From the NCBI GenBank assembly GCA_003056245.1, contig MVDH01000003.1, forward strand, positions 845,957 to 909,956: DNA of 64,000 bases, written 5' to 3'. The position numbers and the translations under genes are program-made. The stretch is from Cellvibrio sp. 79 (GTDB lineage: Bacteria; Pseudomonadota; Gammaproteobacteria; Pseudomonadales; Cellvibrionaceae). This document shows positions 1 to 11,422 of the stretch, in pieces (position 1 is the stretch's first letter; each line of letters starts with the position of its first letter). Under the pieces are notes generated by a model. It was given only the letters and a program-made list of their open reading frames with translations. It searched no databases and was not told where the DNA came from.

Positions 1-2518
<2,518 letters not shown>

Positions 2519-2522
<4 letters not shown>

Positions 2523-3787
2523 GGCGTTGGCTCCGCTGCAGTCGACGGGGCAGAAGCAGTCAACCGCTCCAGTTCAATTCGGGTTTCGTGGGCGCGCAGG
2601 GCGGCATTGATCAATTCGGCGCGGGTATCCAGCAATTCGCGCTGGGCCATGGCCAGTTCGAGCGAGCTGTAACGCCCTTGCTCAAAGGCATTGGCGGTGG
2701 CGCGGCTGGCGTCCTGCATCAGCGGCAAGATTCGCTCGCGCAGGCTTTGCACTTCGCTCCGGGCTTGCTGATGGGCAGTGAAGGTTTGATTCAAACGGGT
2801 TTCGAGGCGGGATTTGGCGCTATCTTCGGCAAACCGGGCGGCATCCTGCTCCGCGCGAGCTGTTTGGATCGCTCCGGTTGCGCGCTTGCCATTGACCAGA
2901 GGCACACTGAGTCCTAACACCAATGCGGTATCGCTGCTTTCCTGCAATTGGCGTACGCCGGCATTCCAGCCTAATGCGAATTTGCCTTCGGCTTCCGCTT
3001 TACGTAACTCGACGGCGCGCAGGCGGGTTTCATCGCCTAACAATGCCAGATCCGGGTTTTGGGCGAGGCGGGTTTGCCAGTTGGCGAGGGTTTCAGTGCC
3101 CGGGTGTCCAGCATCGGTCATGGCAAATAAATCGCCGCGAGCGCGGGTGAAATCCGGGGTGGAATCTGCCCAGTAAGCACTTAATTGCAGGGCCTCTTCA
3201 TGGGCCTGCTGGCGGGATTTCTCCAGCGCAATTTCCGTACGCGCCAAAGCCGCCCGGGCACGCATCAATTCTGCCTGCGGAGTGCTGCCGGCTTGCACGC
3301 GTTTGATCAGGCTATCGACCAACTGTTGCGCTAACTGCTGCGCTTCCTCTTCCAGATGTACTTGTTCCTGTGCGGCGAGTAGCGCGATAAAGCGATAATT
3401 CACCGCGGCGACCAGATCCAGCAAGGCAACACGCTGCTCACTCGCCAGTTGTTGCTGGCGTGCGGTCGCAACTGCCAGACGGCTATCGCGCTGGCCGCCG
3501 AGTTCAATCACCGAGGCAAACGACAGGGTGATTTCGGCTGCATCTGTACCTCGGTACTCACCCGATCCGGCGAGGTTTTCCGCCTCTAACTGAAGGCGGG
3601 TTTCGGGTCGCAAGCCCGCCGTGGTTTGCTCACCTGCCAGCGCGGCGCGGCGAAATTGGTATCCGGCTAATTGCGGGTTTTGTTGCAAGCTGAAGCTGAG
3701 CGCCTGTTGCAAGTTGATCTCTTGCGCGGAGGCGCAAGCAACAGAAGCACTGGTTAGCACAACCAATGCAGATAAAAAGCATTTCAT
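2519..3787 (-). CDS. CzcC-type outer-membrane efflux channel (TolC family)
   Basis: Outer-membrane factor of the RND metal pump. 422 residues with a signal peptide (ends around ACASA, residue 22), followed by INLQQALSFSLQQNPQL, the usual first helix of TolC-type repeats, and long Ala/Leu/Gln/Glu-rich coiled-coil helices in two repeats. First of three closely spaced genes transcribed leftwards (czcC-czcB-czcA order as in cobalt-zinc-cadmium operons); stop overlaps the next start by 4 bases. Confidence 0.9.
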
Positions 3788-3878
3788 AGCAAATCCTGCC
3801 CGCTTTTCTTAAATTGGGTGCTTTTTCAGCACAAAGTTATTCATCAGAACTGCATGGGCAGTTCACAGGGAAGAATAA

Positions 3879-4253
3879 TCAGGCAGTAAAAGGTGGTGCG
3901 CGCAAGGGCGGCCGCGCAAAGGGAATAAGGGTGGGGACAAAAGGAGAACAGCGACTGATTAATACCGGACGCGCTTGAGTTACCAGCAGCAGCGCAACGA
4001 CCGCCAGCAGGATCAAACTCTGGTCCAGCTTGGTCAGTTTGGCGATGGCCGATTGCAGTAAATCGACATCGGCGTCTTGATGATCTTCATCGGCATGGTG
4101 CTCAGGATGATCGCCCAACATATGCATATGAACGGATACCGGCGGCTCCTGCCCATCAAAACAAAAATGCCCATGCGCACCCAGCAAGCTGCCCAGCAGC
4201 CAGCACACAAGTGCGACAAAAGCGAATTGAAATTGATGGAAGCGTTTGGACAT
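3879..4253 (-). CDS. Small His-rich membrane protein of the metal efflux operon (CzcI-like position)
   Basis: 124 residues. N-terminal hydrophobic helix (FAFVALVCWLLGSLLGAHGHFC), a periplasmic-looking segment rich in His/Asp (HMHMLGDHPEHHADEDHQDAD), a second hydrophobic helix (SLILLAVVALLLV) and a Pro/Arg-rich tail. It lies 91 bases upstream of the czcC-like gene on the same strand, which is where small regulatory or metal-buffering proteins such as CzcI are found. Function is inferred from position and His content only. Confidence 0.65.
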   Translation of the reverse strand: MSKRFHQFQFAFVALVCWLLGSLLGAHGHFCFDGQEPPVSVHMHMLGDHPEHHADEDHQDADVDLLQSAIAKLTKLDQSLILLAVVALLLVTQARPVLISRCSPFVPTLIPFARPPLRAPPFTA

Positions 4254-4274
4254 GAATAATGCCGACGATGAATG

Positions 4275-4334
4275 TTAGCCAAGCATAGAGAGGCTAACCG
4301 CAGACATCAACCGTTTCATTGCAAAACGGTTGAT
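4275..4334. terminator. Two inverted repeats between deacetylase gene and metal operon
   Basis: GTTAGCC (4275-4281) pairs with GGCTAAC (4292-4298), and CATCAACCGTTT (4305-4316) pairs with AAACGGTTGATG (4323-4334). Both are in the 96-base gap after the deacetylase gene on the minus strand. No long T-run follows, so termination is possible but not certain. Confidence 0.45.
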
Positions 4335-4349
4335 GGGGTTTTATCCCTA

Positions 4350-5021
4350 TTAGTGATTGTAAATTCCGTCCAAGCTCCAGGTTTGCAAACCCCTTCCGGG
4401 CAATGACGCAAGAAAACCGGGCAGGTAGCGCAGCAAATTATCGGGGCGATTGTGCTCGCGCTGGCCATCGTGCATCAACACAATATCACCGGCTTCGATA
4501 CGCTCCATACGATTGCGGATTCCGCTCGCATTACCCAATAACCCCCAATCGATAACACTGCGGTTCCACAACACGGTGGTCATGTTATCGAGTGTGGCCT
4601 GCTGGCGCATCGCGGCCCGCAAGCGGCCGTAAGGTGGGCGGAACCAGCGTGGCCGTACGCTGGAAATACGTTCAATGATGTCCGATGTTTTGGTGACTTC
4701 GCCGCGCGCAATGTCTTCCGACATAAACCAGGGATTGGGATGGCTGTAAGTGTGGTTGCCAAGGGTATGGCCCTCGTCAGCAATGCGTTTTACCAGATCC
4801 GGATATTCTTCAGCGGCCTGCCCCAGCACAAAAAAAGTTGCCTTGGCCCGGTAAGCACCCAGCACATCCAGAATGGCCGGGGTGTAAACCGGATCGGGAC
4901 CATCGTCAAAGGTCAGGCAGATCGCGTTGGCAGCTTTGCCAAATGCACCGGTTGAATGAATGGGGCGCGGTAGCGTTGCATCGGAGGTGAGCGGTTTATT
5001 ATTGTTAGGGCTGAGATTCAT
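4350..5021 (-). CDS. Polysaccharide deacetylase (NodB homology, CE4)
   Basis: Predicted metal-dependent N- or O-deacetylase of an envelope or extracellular glycan. CE4 motifs are complete: TFDDGPD (motif 1, catalytic base Asp plus metal Asp), HTYSHP (motif 2, metal His pair), RWFRPPYG (motif 3), and a late IVLMHDG (motif 5). No signal peptide, so probably cytoplasmic or membrane-associated. Start chosen at ATG 5021, which has GGAG 8 bases upstream; an ATG 18 bases earlier lacks one. The start lies inside the end of the preceding gene (17-base overlap), so the two are co-translated. Confidence 0.88.
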   Translation of the reverse strand: MNLSPNNNKPLTSDATLPRPIHSTGAFGKAANAICLTFDDGPDPVYTPAILDVLGAYRAKATFFVLGQAAEEYPDLVKRIADEGHTLGNHTYSHPNPWFMSEDIARGEVTKTSDIIERISSVRPRWFRPPYGRLRAAMRQQATLDNMTTVLWNRSVIDWGLLGNASGIRNRMERIEAGDIVLMHDGQREHNRPDNLLRYLPGFLASLPGRGLQTWSLDGIYNH

Positions 5022-5571
5022 AGCGGTGCTCCATCGCAAAGTGTTTGAGAAGATTGTTGCGCGTTAACCAATAGGCATGTGGTTGGACGCGCTTGCTTTC
5101 GCGCTCAGCCACTTGGGGGAAAAAAGCTTTTAACAGCAAACGGAAATAATATTTACGCGCACGATTGAGTGCAGAATCCGGTAACTGCTCGATCAAAAAT
5201 CCGAATTTCTCGCCATGCGGTGGCAACCAGCTAACACCGTGAAATGCTTTCACCTGCAATAATTTTTCATGATTATTTATATCTTTTGCCAATTGCGAGA
5301 GTGAAGCGAGAATCAATTTGCGGAAGCGCAACGCGTTGCGCATGTAATCGCGCGCATCTGTAGTAGATCCGGAAAAACATTCGCGATTGAAATGCAAAAT
5401 AGCGAGGGCATCGCCTGGCTCAATCCAGCTGCCATCATTCATGATGCGCCGCTCACCCGAAAAATTTTCAAAAGAAAAGCTGATCAGCTCATCAAATTTT
5501 TCGACTTTATGCCGGCGTCGCCACCAACCATCGTACCAACACATAACGCGATAAAATAATCCATTACTCAT
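5005..5571 (-). CDS. YkoP-like conserved protein of unknown function
   Basis: 188 residues, basic, aromatic-rich, no signal peptide. I do not recognise a catalytic motif. Size and position between a GT28 glycosyltransferase and a polysaccharide deacetylase match YkoP, which sits beside a related glycosyltransferase (YkoN) in Bacillus subtilis; the family call is tentative. Start ATG 5571 follows the glycosyltransferase stop by 3 bases with GGGAG upstream, so it is the middle gene of a tight three-gene operon. Confidence 0.6.
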   Translation of the reverse strand: MSNGLFYRVMCWYDGWWRRRHKVEKFDELISFSFENFSGERRIMNDGSWIEPGDALAILHFNRECFSGSTTDARDYMRNALRFRKLILASLSQLAKDINNHEKLLQVKAFHGVSWLPPHGEKFGFLIEQLPDSALNRARKYYFRLLLKAFFPQVAERESKRVQPHAYWLTRNNLLKHFAMEHRYESQP

Positions 5572-5574
5572 GGT

Positions 5575-6921
5575 TCACTCCCACAGGTTGGCAACATGAA
5601 ATTTTTTGAATTTGTTTAAGCTGAGTAATTTTTCCAATTCCACCACAACACTGCGCGCGGCGTGAGCGCGGCCCAGTTGTTGTGCGCAGCTATTCATAGT
5701 TCCCATCCGTTTTGGATCAGTGAACAGTTCGCCAATGACGGTGGAAAGCTGTGCTAATTCAACGTAAAGACCAGCGTTGTTTTTTGTCAGGAAATTCACG
5801 TTATGCATTTCTTGTCCGCCTAAACAGCAGGTGGCGATAAACGGTTTGCCGCAGGCTAATGTTTCGCTCACGGTCAGGCCGCCCGGTTTCCCCACCACAA
5901 TATCGGCAGCGCAAAATAAATCGCGCATATCGCTACGCCAACCGAATAACCGAAAACGGTCCGGATAATTATTGGCGAGTTGTTGTAACTTTTCGTTATC
6001 TGCCGCGTGGCTTCCTTCGGTTACTAACAGTTGGTACTGGTGATGTTTATCATCCAGTAATTGATGAAGCGCATCGATCACACCAATACCGCATTGGCCA
6101 CCGGTAATTAAAATAGTGGGATTGGTTGCAAGCCCGAGATTTTTGCGTGCTTGTTGTTGGGTGGGCAGGTTTTCAAATGCCGGTACTAACGGAATACCGG
6201 TAACGCGAATACGATTCGGTGCAATGCCCTGGCGACGCAGGGAATCGGCGACATCCTGATGGCCGACACAATAAAGTGACGTGGTATCACGTACCCATAC
6301 ACCATGCACGCCGTAATCGGTTAGCACACCCACGATTGGCTGGGTAATAATTCCTTTTTTAATAAAGCGTGATAACAACGCATTCGGGTACATTTGTGTG
6401 GCGACAATACAATCAGGATTGTAATCTGCTACAAATTTTTTAACGCGCGAAGAAAGAATACGAAAAATTAATGCAAGCAACCCCTGTAACAACAATCGTC
6501 CGGCCGGCGTTTTATTGCGATTGCAAATGCCGTTGATAAACGTATTGAGCAATGCACCATCCAGATTTTTGTAATAAACCGGCAGCGAAAAAATAGAACG
6601 TTCAAATTCTTCCGGATAAGAGCGTCGCTGTTGTTCTGTTAAAAAATCTACCAGGACTTGATCGGCAGGAATTTTTCCCGCTAATTGGCGATAGAGATTG
6701 CTATCGAGGTTATAAAGTTTTTGGTAAAGCTCAGGGTGTTCCGCCGTCATACGCAAATAACCATCCTGCAATGCGGCACTGGCTTGTGGATCAAGTAATT
6801 GGGTGACGTCCAGGTAATTGGTTTCTATGTCGGGGTATTGCCGTTGCAGTGCAGCGCCAATGGCTTCAGCGGCGCGGGTATGTCCATAACCGGGACTTGA
6901 TGTTAAGAACAAAACTTTCAT
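5575..6921 (-). CDS. GT28 / MGDG-synthase-like glycosyltransferase
   Basis: 448 residues. The N-terminus (MKVLFLTSSPGYGHTRAAEAI) is the glycine-rich acceptor-domain start of the monogalactosyl/glucosyl-diacylglycerol synthase group; the C-terminal half carries LITGGQCGIGVIDALHQLL and GKPGGLTVSETLACGKPFI, the donor-nucleotide site of GT28 enzymes. Likely transfers a sugar from a UDP-sugar to a lipid or polyprenyl acceptor at the inner face of the membrane. First gene of the operon; AAGGA precedes the ATG. Acceptor and sugar are unknown. Confidence 0.85.
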   Translation of the reverse strand: MKVLFLTSSPGYGHTRAAEAIGAALQRQYPDIETNYLDVTQLLDPQASAALQDGYLRMTAEHPELYQKLYNLDSNLYRQLAGKIPADQVLVDFLTEQQRRSYPEEFERSIFSLPVYYKNLDGALLNTFINGICNRNKTPAGRLLLQGLLALIFRILSSRVKKFVADYNPDCIVATQMYPNALLSRFIKKGIITQPIVGVLTDYGVHGVWVRDTTSLYCVGHQDVADSLRRQGIAPNRIRVTGIPLVPAFENLPTQQQARKNLGLATNPTILITGGQCGIGVIDALHQLLDDKHHQYQLLVTEGSHAADNEKLQQLANNYPDRFRLFGWRSDMRDLFCAADIVVGKPGGLTVSETLACGKPFIATCCLGGQEMHNVNFLTKNNAGLYVELAQLSTVIGELFTDPKRMGTMNSCAQQLGRAHAARSVVVELEKLLSLNKFKKFHVANLWE

Positions 6922-7180
6922 AGATTTTCCTTGTTGAAATAAATAGTAATTTCAATCGGGATAGAGCCACTTTTCGTTAATGAGTAACGTTGCTCACAAG
7001 ATAATTGTAAATATATGCAATGATTTATTTGTCGCTCGTTAAGCGCGCATTTTTACTTTTGGAAAAATTGCAAGCTTTGTAAAAAATCATTCATAAATGT
7101 CGCATGAATTTCCACAAAAACGACTTTGCACGATACTCTAGCGCTTATCAGGTCACTGGGATGTTCATAGTGCAAAATGT
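6922..7180. other. AT-rich intergenic region upstream of the GT28 operon
   Basis: About 260 bases with no coding frame that looks real. It should hold the promoter of the leftward glycosyltransferase operon. No clear operator was seen. Confidence 0.5.
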
Positions 7181-7541
7181 TTACCAATTATTCGAAACAG
7201 GTATTGAGGGTGGGAGATAGCAGCGAAAGTTTTTGCAAGTGCGCACGGCGATCAGGTATTTTTCCCATGGGATGCGTGAGCAGAGTGCGGCTGATAAAGT
7301 AAAGGCGCTCGTTACCCACAAGCAGGCTGCAAGGCCGGCGCTTTGGTAAATCCAGCCGGATAATAACGTCCCTATCAAGCGGCCAATTGCGTTGGCCATA
7401 ACCGACATCAAGTGAAACGCCATCCTCGTTGGCATAGCTAACAGTTAGAAAGGAATGCAGCGACGTATTAATCGCAAATACAACTCCAAAAATAATTAAT
7501 CCACTGATTAACACCGTATCAACCGGTAATTTGATCGACAA
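7181..7541 (-). pseudogene. Decayed MFS transporter C-terminus (ArsJ-like)
   Basis: Two overlapping reading frames give consecutive parts of one transporter. The first frame (from ~7541) reads FGVVFAINTSLHSFLTVSYA and DGVSLDVGY; then the match jumps to the other frame as MANAIGRLIGTLLSGWIYQS followed by CLWVTSAFTLSAAL. The jump falls at the sequence GGTTATGGCC, consistent with loss of a few bases. The pattern (LDVG-Y-MANAxGRLxGTLLSG) recalls the last helices of ArsJ-type MFS exporters. The N-terminal two thirds are missing. No arsenic genes are nearby. Confidence 0.65.
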
Positions 7542-7609
7542 GGCTGATGCCAGTTATGGCTTTGCTGCTAGACTATAGCGATCAAAAAAAACCATAACGA
7601 CACCGGCCT

Positions 7610-8749
7610 ATGAAAACCCCAATCTTTAATATCCACGACCTTATCCTGGTTTTGACGCTAGCGGTGTGCGTACTGCTTGTGATTTTCCAATGGTTATTAT
7701 CCAAACAAAAAACCAGCGCGTCGTTATTGCTCAGCGGGTTTTTTGTGGGGGTGGGATTAACCGCATTATGCAATTTATTGTTGTGGAACGATTACATCCA
7801 AAGCGAATCAGCCGCGGCAAAAATTTTCTTATCGGTGTTATTGGGTACGGCAGTCGTCGGAAAAAGTGTGTGTCTGTTTTTCTATGTGATGGCTATTACG
7901 CGCGCGACATTTCGCTGGCATTGGTCATACGCATTGCATGGATTAAATCTGGCAGTGGTGCTTGGATTGATTTTGGGGGCCGGATTGAATTCGGATCGTT
8001 TACGATTTCTGACGGGCAGTAATAATGAAACCAGTGTACAGCTGGTGAGTTTCTTGTGGTACTACTTGAAAATCGTTGCAGTAATGTATGCGTTTGCGGC
8101 GGCTTATGTGGTGTTCCGTTACAAACAGCAATTAAAAGAATTTTATTCCACGTTTAGTTTACAGGCACCGCTGTGGTTGCTATTGCTTACTATTGGTTTT
8201 GCGTTGAACTGGAGTTGGTCGCTGGTGGTGCATGTGTTAGGCCAATCGGTTGGTGTGCAATTGGCGGATACTTTTGGTATTGCTGATAACTACATTACTT
8301 TTTTTCTGGTGAATGCATTATTTGTTTATAGCTTGCTCTATGCCCACGAATTGTTGGTGACCAAGGAAAAACCCGCTGAAAAAGAAGTTGCTGTTGTCGC
8401 AGCAGAAATATCCCCGGATTCAATTGATCGTATTCGTACGACTATGGAACAGCAGCAGCTTTATCTGAAACAGAATTTAAATATCGAGGAATTTGCGCGG
8501 CACGTAGGCATTCATTACCGCGAAGTATCGAGCATCATTAACAAACATTTTGATACCAATTTTTTTGAATTTGTTAATGAGTATCGGGTTAATAAGGCCA
8601 AGCAAATGTTAGTGGATAAAAATAATGTAGATATGACCATCCTGGATATTTTGCTGGAATCGGGATTCAACAGTAAGTCGTCATTCCATCGGTTTTTCAA
8701 GCGTTACACGGGAATGTCGGCCGCGGATTTTCGGAAGCAGAATTCTTAA
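7610..8749 (+). CDS. AraC-family regulator with N-terminal membrane domain
   Basis: 379 residues. The first ~250 residues form about seven hydrophobic helices (from ILVLTLAVCVLLVIFQWLL to ITFFLVNALFVYSLLYAHE); residues ~270-379 are a two-HTH AraC/XylS DNA-binding domain (EEFARHVGIHYREVSSIINK, then LDILLESGFNSKSSFHRFFK and the GMSAADFRK end). Such regulators sense a signal at the membrane. It is convergent with the GH16 genes; control of those genes is possible but not shown. Confidence 0.88.
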   Translation: MKTPIFNIHDLILVLTLAVCVLLVIFQWLLSKQKTSASLLLSGFFVGVGLTALCNLLLWNDYIQSESAAAKIFLSVLLGTAVVGKSVCLFFYVMAITRATFRWHWSYALHGLNLAVVLGLILGAGLNSDRLRFLTGSNNETSVQLVSFLWYYLKIVAVMYAFAAAYVVFRYKQQLKEFYSTFSLQAPLWLLLLTIGFALNWSWSLVVHVLGQSVGVQLADTFGIADNYITFFLVNALFVYSLLYAHELLVTKEKPAEKEVAVVAAEISPDSIDRIRTTMEQQQLYLKQNLNIEEFARHVGIHYREVSSIINKHFDTNFFEFVNEYRVNKAKQMLVDKNNVDMTILDILLESGFNSKSSFHRFFKRYTGMSAADFRKQNS

Positions 8750-8823
8750 TCCCCCCTAACCCCCCTTAGCTACGCGCCCCCTTTGAAACGGGGCGCGTAG
8801 CTAAGGGGGGTTAGGGGGATTAA
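8746..8823. terminator. Very long near-perfect hairpin between convergent genes
   Basis: Arms 8746-8780 and 8790-8823 pair over about 34 bases with one extra C in the left arm; the loop is CTTTGAAAC. The arms contain C6/G5-6 runs separated by TAA/TTA and the block TTAGCTACGCGCCCC. The AraC stop codon lies within the left arm and the GH16 stop codon starts 2 bases after the right arm. It would act as a bidirectional terminator; its length is well beyond a usual terminator. Confidence 0.9.
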
Positions 8824-8824
8824 A

Positions 8825-9844
8825 TTATTTTTTCGCGTTACGAGCGAGCATCAACCCACACAACAAAAATAATCCCAACAGCGGAAATGATCCACCACCA
8901 CCGCCACCTGAATTACCCCCGCTATCGGCGACAGAACTTGCTGCCGCTGATGAAGATGCAAGTGAGCTGCTCGCAACCGAACTACTTGCCACCGAACTAC
9001 TCGCCACACTTGAACTAGCGACAGAACTGGAAACTGCAACCGAACTTGCACTGGAACTGCTGGCAGGTTCATCAGCAGGTGGTGTACCTGCATAGCCGGT
9101 TGAGTTTTCTTTGGTGAGTGCGAGCACCAGAATGCCATTTTTTACTAACGCATTTTCCGGTGCAAAATCCACGCGGTTTGTATCAAAACTCCAATTGGCT
9201 TTATTCCAGCGGCTGGTATCAAATGTATTGAAATCATCGCGCCAGCCGCCTTCAAATGTTTTGCTGGTAGTGTTGTAGGCTTTGTAATCAATGTAATTAA
9301 TAAATTGATAAACCGGTAAAACAGAATCGTCCCAGGCACCCACCCAGGCAACGGATTCAGATGACCAGATATTAAAACGCAAACTCTGCTTATTGGTGAG
9401 ACTGGTTACTGTGCTGGTGCCAGTAATGCGGCGCACTTCTACGCCGTCGATAAACCAGGCCACATAATCCGGCGTCCATTCCAATACATAGGTGTGATAA
9501 GCATCCGCCAGCGATGTGGCGGCGGTATGGACTTGTTCGGTGTGAATAGTCGGACGCGAGCTGCCGAGGATCACATTGCTCTGCCATTCAGTCGCGTTAT
9601 TTTTGCCAAAGATTTCGATATCAATTTCTTCCCAGAAGGTATTACCAATTTCCGAACCATCTTTGTACGTAAAAAATGTCGATAGAACGCCACTTGCCTT
9701 GGCGACGCGCATGCGCATTTCGTAGCGGCCATAGAGATAAGCATCGTTCGAAAAAATTTCCGCTCCTTTATAAGATTTGGCGGTGGCTAAACTGGCGCTC
9801 AGGCTTGCGCACAGCGCCAGTAAAACAATAGAAATACTGCGCAT
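8825..9844 (-). CDS. GH16 endo-beta-glucanase with Ser-rich linker and C-terminal sorting tail
   Basis: Secreted glycoside hydrolase of family 16 (beta-1,3 / 1,3-1,4-glucanase or related galactanase). Signal peptide 1-22; catalytic motif E73-I-D-I-E77 (nucleophile, helper Asp, acid/base) within WEEIDIEIFG; then WTPDYVAWFIDGVEVR typical of lichenase-like members. After residue ~265 comes a repeated SSSVAS serine linker, then Gly-rich GGNSGGGGGGSF, a hydrophobic helix and a basic end (LARNAKK), as in GlyGly-CTERM proteins. Start chosen at ATG 9844 with GAGG upstream. Second gene of a pair with the next GH16 gene. Confidence 0.9.
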   Translation of the reverse strand: MRSISIVLLALCASLSASLATAKSYKGAEIFSNDAYLYGRYEMRMRVAKASGVLSTFFTYKDGSEIGNTFWEEIDIEIFGKNNATEWQSNVILGSSRPTIHTEQVHTAATSLADAYHTYVLEWTPDYVAWFIDGVEVRRITGTSTVTSLTNKQSLRFNIWSSESVAWVGAWDDSVLPVYQFINYIDYKAYNTTSKTFEGGWRDDFNTFDTSRWNKANWSFDTNRVDFAPENALVKNGILVLALTKENSTGYAGTPPADEPASSSSASSVAVSSSVASSSVASSSVASSSVASSSLASSSAAASSVADSGGNSGGGGGGSFPLLGLFLLCGLMLARNAKK

Positions 9845-9934
9845 GGTTTTACCTCGGTAAATAAAACAATAAACAAACAACATAAAAAACGGAGCCGGAG
9901 CGATAGCACTCCGACTCCAAAGGCTGTAAAACAA

Positions 9935-11101
9935 TTAATTAATTTTGGTCAGTTTTATCCAATCGATATTGAAGCCACCGATGTTGGCGTAAATCGCCAA
10001 ACTCTGCGCGCCTGCAGTCAACGACACATTGTGTGAGATTACTTGATAGGTTCCCCAACCGCCGGTATTCGGTACGCTGATGGTGCCGAGGCCAACGCCA
10101 TTTTTGTCCAGCGTGAATTGCGCTGTCGTGACAGCCGATGCGACCAAATATTCCACTTTGTACGTACCGGTTTGCGGAATATTCACATTGTTGTATTTCA
10201 TCCACTCACCGGCGTCGATATACCCTACAACACCACCTGCCGCCGTGACGCTGCCACCCACTTCATTAAAAGCCTCTGCCTGGATGGTAATCGGCGCAGG
10301 TGTAGTGGTACCGCTGTCCACTGGCGGTGTGCCGGTATAACCGGTTTGGCCTTCACGGGTTAATGCGAGTACGAGGGTTCCGTTTTTAACGACGACGTTA
10401 TTGGGATCAAAGTCCGCGCGGTTCTCGGCGAAGGTCCAGTTGGCTTTGCCCCAGCGCGCGCTATCAAAACTGTTGAAGTCATCGCGCCAGCCGGTACCAA
10501 AGGTATTGGTGGCAGCAACCCAGGGTTTGTACTCGATGTAATTTACGAATTGATACACCGGCAAAATACTATCGCTCCAGGGGCCAACCCACTCGGCGAT
10601 ATTGGCGGCCCACAAGTTAAAGCGCAGGTCTTGCGGATTGGTCAGACTAGTGACGAACTGGCCACCGGTGATGCGGCGCACCTCGGCCCCATCTACAAAC
10701 CAGGCGATGTAATTGGGCGTCCATTCCAGTACATAGGTGTGATAACCATCGCCCAATGAATAGGGCATAGTGTGGACACCTTCGGTCTTGGTGGTGGGGC
10801 GATTGGTGCCGATAATCACATTGCTCTGCCACTGCGTCGCATTGTTCTTACCAAAAATTTCAATGTCGATTTCTTCCCAAAATACCCCCGCTATTTCGGA
10901 GCCGGGTTTATAAGTGAAGAAGGTAGAAAGCACGCCACTGCCTTTGGCAGCTTGCATGCGCATCTCGTAGCGACCGTATTTATAGGTTTGGCTGGAGACA
11001 ATTTCAGCGGCCTTGTACGGCTTGGCCTGGGTAGAGCTTGTACAGCTGAACAGAGCGGCGAGCGCAAAGAGCACGCCCGTAAAGCGGTTGAGTTTGAACA
11101 T
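9935..11101 (-). CDS. GH16 endo-beta-glucanase with C-terminal CBM6-like module
   Basis: 388 residues. Signal peptide or lipoprotein signal (FSC at residue 20, with a non-standard Phe at -2), GH16 domain to ~residue 255 with catalytic E77-I-D-I-E81, short Pro/Thr linker, then a CBM6-like beta-sandwich from ~265 (ITIQAEAFNEVGGS at its start, VGYIDAGEWMKYNNVNIP, NIGGFNIDWIKLT at its end). It is strongly similar to the GH16 domain of the next gene, so the pair arose by duplication with exchange of the C-terminal module. Gap to the next gene is 90 bases. Confidence 0.9.
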   Translation of the reverse strand: MFKLNRFTGVLFALAALFSCTSSTQAKPYKAAEIVSSQTYKYGRYEMRMQAAKGSGVLSTFFTYKPGSEIAGVFWEEIDIEIFGKNNATQWQSNVIIGTNRPTTKTEGVHTMPYSLGDGYHTYVLEWTPNYIAWFVDGAEVRRITGGQFVTSLTNPQDLRFNLWAANIAEWVGPWSDSILPVYQFVNYIEYKPWVAATNTFGTGWRDDFNSFDSARWGKANWTFAENRADFDPNNVVVKNGTLVLALTREGQTGYTGTPPVDSGTTTPAPITIQAEAFNEVGGSVTAAGGVVGYIDAGEWMKYNNVNIPQTGTYKVEYLVASAVTTAQFTLDKNGVGLGTISVPNTGGWGTYQVISHNVSLTAGAQSLAIYANIGGFNIDWIKLTKIN

Positions 11102-11422
11102 AGCGAGTACCTTTTATCTTTATTAGAAACGCTTTGAGTCTGTAACAAGCAGTTCGTAACAGACAGTTCGTAACAGACAGTGATGCGGCAACGACCGAAT
11201 ACCACAGAGCCTATAGTGCAGCGGTACGAAATGGGCGTCGCACCAGTTTGCGCAGGCTGCGTAAAATGGTGCAGAGCAGTTTAGGGGCGAGATTTCTGGT
11301 GCTGTGCAGTGGTTGATACCGGCAATCGTTCCTGTGATGTTTAATAGAATGCGCCTGCAACTTTTTCCAATCCGTTCCGTAGTTAGGATTATTAAAAAGC
11401 ACATAAAGGAAACATTGGTCCA
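11102..11422. other. Divergent intergenic region with a 14-bp tandem repeat
   Basis: 321 bases between the GH16 gene pair and the sigma-factor gene. It contains a tandem repeat CAGTTCGTAACAGA at 11150-11163 and 11164-11177, preceded by a partial copy. No small gene seen. Promoters for both directions must lie here. Confidence 0.5.
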
